In this document: positions 21,908 through 24,391 of the stretch, in pieces
How positions within the stretch are numbered: the first letter of the stretch is position 1
Layout: each line of letters starts with the position of its first letter
Assembly: GCA_002403375.1 (NCBI GenBank)
Contig: DHHQ01000024.1
Coordinates: forward strand, 1-24,391
Source: Thiobacillus denitrificans
GTDB taxonomy: Bacteria; Pseudomonadota; Gammaproteobacteria; Burkholderiales; Thiobacillaceae
Length of the DNA stretch: 24,391 nt
Direction of reading: 5' to 3'
The notes under the pieces: model-generated
What the model saw: the letters and a program-made list of their open reading frames with translations, nothing else
The model's database searches: none
What the model was told of the DNA's origin: nothing
Position numbers and translations under genes: made by a program

Positions 21908-23350
21908 ATGTCCCTGCGCAACCAGGTGCAGCTGATCGCCTATCCCGACCGGATGGGCGCCAACCTCGCCGAGCTCTGCGAGATCGTCGACCGCCACTTC
22001 GCCAGGGCCATCGGCGGCATCCACATCCTGCCGCCGTACCCGTCGAACGCCGACGGCGGCTTCTCGCCGCTGACCCACAAGGAAATCGACCCGACGTACG
22101 GCAGCTGGGCCGACGTCGAGAAGATCTCGGCACGCTACGACCTGTGCCTCGACCTCACGCTCAACCACATCTCCGACGAATCCGCGGAATTCCGCGACTT
22201 CGTCGCCCGCGGCTACGCCTCCGAGCACGCCGACCTCTTCGTCCACGTCGACCGGCTGGGGCCGATCTCGCAGGACGACCTCGCGCGCATCCACATCCGC
22301 AAGGAAAAGGAGCCGTTCCGCGACGTGAGCTTCGCCGACGGCACCAAGGGCCGCGTCTGGTGCACCTTCACCGAGCACCAGATCGACCTCAACTACAACT
22401 CGCCCAAGACCTACGCGCTGCTCGAGGACACCATCGCCTATCTCGCCGCGCGCGGCGTGAAGCTGTTCCGCCTCGACGCCTTCGGCTACACGACCAAGAA
22501 GATCGGCACCAGCTGCTTCCTGGTCGAGCCCGACGTCTACGACATCCTCAAGTGGGTCGACGGCGTCGCGCGCGAGCACGGCGCGGAAACCCTGCCCGAG
22601 GTGCACGACCACGCCAGCTTCCAGTACGCGATCGCGCTGCACGGCATGCATCCCTACGGCTTCGCGCTCGCGCCGCTGCTGCTGTACTCGCTGCTCGACG
22701 GCAACAGCACCTACCTCAAGCAGTGGCTGCGCATGTGCCCGCGCAACCAGCTCACCGTGCTCGACACCCACGACGGCATCTGCATCCCCGACGTCGAGGG
22801 GGTGCTGCCGAAGGACAAGATCCAGGCGGTCATCGACAACGTCAGCCAGCGCTCGGCCGATCCCATCCTGCGCCGCTCGGCCGCCAACGTGCACAGTGTC
22901 GGGGCGATCTACCAGCTCACCTGCACCTACTACGATGCCCTGAAGCGCAACGACGACGCCTACATCGCCGCGCGCGCGATCCAGTTCTTCGCGCCGGGCA
23001 TCCCGCAGGTCTACTACGTGGGGCTGCTCGCGGGCAGCAACGACCTCGAGCTGATGGAGGCGACCGGCGAGCCGCGCGACATCAACCGCCACCGCTACAG
23101 CGTGGCCGAGGTCGACGAGGCGGTGAAGCAGCCGGTGGTGCGGCGCCTGCTCGCGCTGATGGAATTCCGCACGCGCTATCCGGCGTTCGACGGCGTGTTC
23201 CACCTCATGTATTCGAACGACAGCAGCGTCGCGATGTGCTGGCGCAACGGCGAACTGCGCTGCGAGCTGTTCGTCGACCTCAAGTTCAACCGGGCGACGA
23301 TCGGCTACGTCGACGTCAAGTCGAAACGCTGGCTGAGCATGAACTGCTAG
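21908..23350 (+). CDS. GH13_18 glycoside phosphorylase, probable glucosylglycerol phosphorylase (sucrose-phosphorylase-like)
   Basis: The 480-residue protein belongs to the sucrose phosphorylase subfamily of GH13, which splits an alpha-glucoside with phosphate to give alpha-glucose-1-phosphate. Catalytic residues are visible: nucleophile D190 (FRLDAFGY), acid/base E231 (LPEVHDH) and transition-state residue D289 (LDTHDGI). The C-terminal signature FFAPGIPQVYYVGLLAG is also present. The subfamily includes sucrose, sucrose-6-phosphate, glucosylglycerol and glucosylglycerate phosphorylases. Position directly after ggpS argues for glucosylglycerol, recycling the solute to glycerol and glucose-1-phosphate; no sucrose synthesis gene is present. 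The start has GAGGAAA about 7 nt upstream. Lack of a signal peptide makes it cytoplasmic. Its last 35 bases overlap the convergent cyclase gene. Exact substrate is inference. Confidence 0.88.
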   Translation: MSLRNQVQLIAYPDRMGANLAELCEIVDRHFARAIGGIHILPPYPSNADGGFSPLTHKEIDPTYGSWADVEKISARYDLCLDLTLNHISDESAEFRDFVARGYASEHADLFVHVDRLGPISQDDLARIHIRKEKEPFRDVSFADGTKGRVWCTFTEHQIDLNYNSPKTYALLEDTIAYLAARGVKLFRLDAFGYTTKKIGTSCFLVEPDVYDILKWVDGVAREHGAETLPEVHDHASFQYAIALHGMHPYGFALAPLLLYSLLDGNSTYLKQWLRMCPRNQLTVLDTHDGICIPDVEGVLPKDKIQAVIDNVSQRSADPILRRSAANVHSVGAIYQLTCTYYDALKRNDDAYIAARAIQFFAPGIPQVYYVGLLAGSNDLELMEATGEPRDINRHRYSVAEVDEAVKQPVVRRLLALMEFRTRYPAFDGVFHLMYSNDSSVAMCWRNGELRCELFVDLKFNRATIGYVDVKSKRWLSMNC

Positions 23351-24391
23351 CGTCGTCGCGCGGCGCGGCTTCGGCCGCGACGCGGAAGGTGTGCTTGCCG
23401 TCGCGCTTGGCGGCGTAGAGCGCCTCGTCGGCCTTCCTGAAGAGGTCGTTCAGCGTTTCGTCGCTGGCGCAGCACATCGCGATGCCGACCGACGCGCCGA
23501 TGCGCGCGCTGCCGCCGTCGGCGAGCGGCACCGGCTGGCTCAGCCGTTCGACCACCCGGGCGGCGACCTCGCGCGCGGCCCCGGCGTCGGCCACCTCGCC
23601 CAGCACGATGACGAACTCGTCGCCGCCGAAGCGCGCGATCATGTCCGCTTCGCGCAGCAACGCCTGCATCCGCTCGGCCGCCGTCACCAGGACGGTGTCG
23701 CCCGCGGCGTGGCCGTGGCTGTCGTTGACCGCCTTGAAGTCGTCGAGGTCGACCGCCAGCACCGCCATCTGCCTGCCCGAGCGCCTGGCCGCGGCGACCA
23801 GGTGGCGCTCGTTCTCCTGCAGGAAGCGCCGGTTGGCGAGCCCGGTCAGCGGGTCGCGCAGGCCGAGCTCGCGGATCGTGTGCTCCGCCCGGATCCCGGC
23901 GCCGATCAGGCGCACGGTCTCGCGATAGAGCCCGAGCAGCGCGAGGCCGGTCCACAGCCCGGCAATGCCCAGCAGCGCAGACGACAGCTGCTGGTCGCGG
24001 ATCCGCGCCTGCTCGCGCGTCTCCAGCTGCGCCAGCTCCTCGCGGCCGGCGTCGATCAGGATGCGGTGGATCTGCTCCATCGCCGACTTGTCGAAGGCGG
24101 GGAGCTCGCGTTCCTCGGGCGGCGTGCCGGGACCCGGCGTCGCGCCCTGCTGGAGGGCGTTGAAGCCCGTTTCCAGCGCCGCCTGCAGCGCCGGCAGCGG
24201 CGCCAGCCGGGCGGCCAGGGCGCTGCCGGGGCCGACCAGGTCGATCAGGCGCTCGGCGCTCGGGCACGGCGCCTGCCGGCAGATCAGGCCCTGGCCGAGA
24301 TGGGCCGGCTCCTGCGACTCGGCGTACTTGCGCACCGCGGTGTCGAGGTTGAGCAGATGGGTGCGCAGCGCGTCGATGGCGGCGATGACCT
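23316..24391 (-). CDS. membrane-anchored diguanylate cyclase (GGDEF), partial at right edge
   Basis: The protein makes the second messenger cyclic di-GMP from two GTP. About 357 residues are visible and the frame continues without a stop past the window edge, so the N-terminus is missing; a GTG at 24335 is an internal codon, not a supported start. A likely extracytoplasmic sensor region (helical, Ala/Leu-rich, with a Cys pair) is followed by a membrane helix (nucleotides about 23930-23990) and a GGDEF domain. DPLTGLANRR starts the domain, the signature GGDEF is intact at 23613-23627, and RxxD (READ) lies exactly five residues before it, so product inhibition is expected. A Lys/Asp-rich short tail ends at 23316, overlapping the GH13 gene by 35 bp on the opposite strand. 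Its signal is unknown. Confidence 0.93.
   Translation of the reverse strand, partial: VIAAIDALRTHLLNLDTAVRKYAESQEPAHLGQGLICRQAPCPSAERLIDLVGPGSALAARLAPLPALQAALETGFNALQQGATPGPGTPPEERELPAFDKSAMEQIHRILIDAGREELAQLETREQARIRDQQLSSALLGIAGLWTGLALLGLYRETVRLIGAGIRAEHTIRELGLRDPLTGLANRRFLQENERHLVAAARRSGRQMAVLAVDLDDFKAVNDSHGHAAGDTVLVTAAERMQALLREADMIARFGGDEFVIVLGEVADAGAAREVAARVVERLSQPVPLADGGSARIGASVGIAMCCASDETLNDLFRKADEALYAAKRDGKHTFRVAAEAAPRDDASSSCSASVST

Noticed and set aside
20363..23203. 946-codon minus-strand frame opposite ggpS and GH13_18
   Set aside because: Shadow of two clearly recognised enzymes; translation is compositionally biased and has no motif.

Overview
The window reads as chromosome of a GC-rich, chemolithoautotrophic betaproteobacterium, most like Thiobacillus and relatives. 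This is judged from the form II RubisCO operon with a divergent cbbR and a cbbQO activase pair, the strong G/C bias at third codon positions, and proteobacterial outer-membrane (two-partner secretion) and diguanylate cyclase genes. The genus is inference; no rRNA or other taxonomic marker is present.

Layout. (1) Positions 1-426 are mostly non-coding and hold a short hydrophobic ORF that may be the remnant of a SulP-type anion/bicarbonate transporter. (2) Positions 427-6266 are the CO2-fixation block. cbbR (minus strand) diverges from cbbM, cbbQ and cbbO across an AT-rich regulatory gap. The gap between cbbM and cbbQ carries three stem-loops: a small hairpin, a Rho-independent terminator, and a perfect 17-bp inverted repeat just ahead of the cbbQ ribosome binding site. 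This predicts much more cbbM mRNA than cbbQO mRNA. (3) Positions 6626-17996 are a two-partner secretion locus: a TpsB/ShlB-type transporter and, 10 bp on, a 3186-residue filamentous-haemagglutinin-like TpsA exoprotein. The TpsA has an ESPR-type extended signal peptide, a TPS domain, a Tyr/Trp- and Cys-bearing central module, haemagglutinin repeats, about 13 copies of a ~33-residue Ala/Pro/Thr/Ser/Asp repeat, and an unrecognised helical C-terminal domain. No toxin or immunity gene is seen, so an adhesin is more likely than a contact-dependent inhibition system. (4) Positions 18144-23350 are an apparent compatible-solute operon behind a good sigma-70 promoter and a ~250-nt leader. It encodes glycerol-3-phosphate dehydrogenase (gpsA), a HAD sugar-phosphate phosphatase, glucosylglycerol-phosphate synthase (ggpS, GT20) and a GH13_18 sucrose-phosphorylase-like enzyme. 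(5) A diguanylate cyclase on the minus strand runs off the right edge and overlaps the end of the GH13 gene tail to tail.

How the genes fit together. The Calvin-cycle block makes triose phosphate. gpsA would turn dihydroxyacetone phosphate into glycerol-3-phosphate, GgpS would join it to glucose from ADP-glucose, the HAD enzyme would release glucosylglycerol, and the GH13_18 phosphorylase could recover glucose-1-phosphate from it when salt stress falls. The two-partner secretion system and the cyclase suggest surface attachment and its control, but nothing in the sequence ties them directly to the metabolic genes.

The most notable points are the self-contained glucosylglycerol synthesis-and-recycling operon, the unusual domain layout of the TpsA protein, and the stem-loop series between cbbM and cbbQ. 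No rRNA, tRNA, CRISPR array, insertion sequence or integrase was found.
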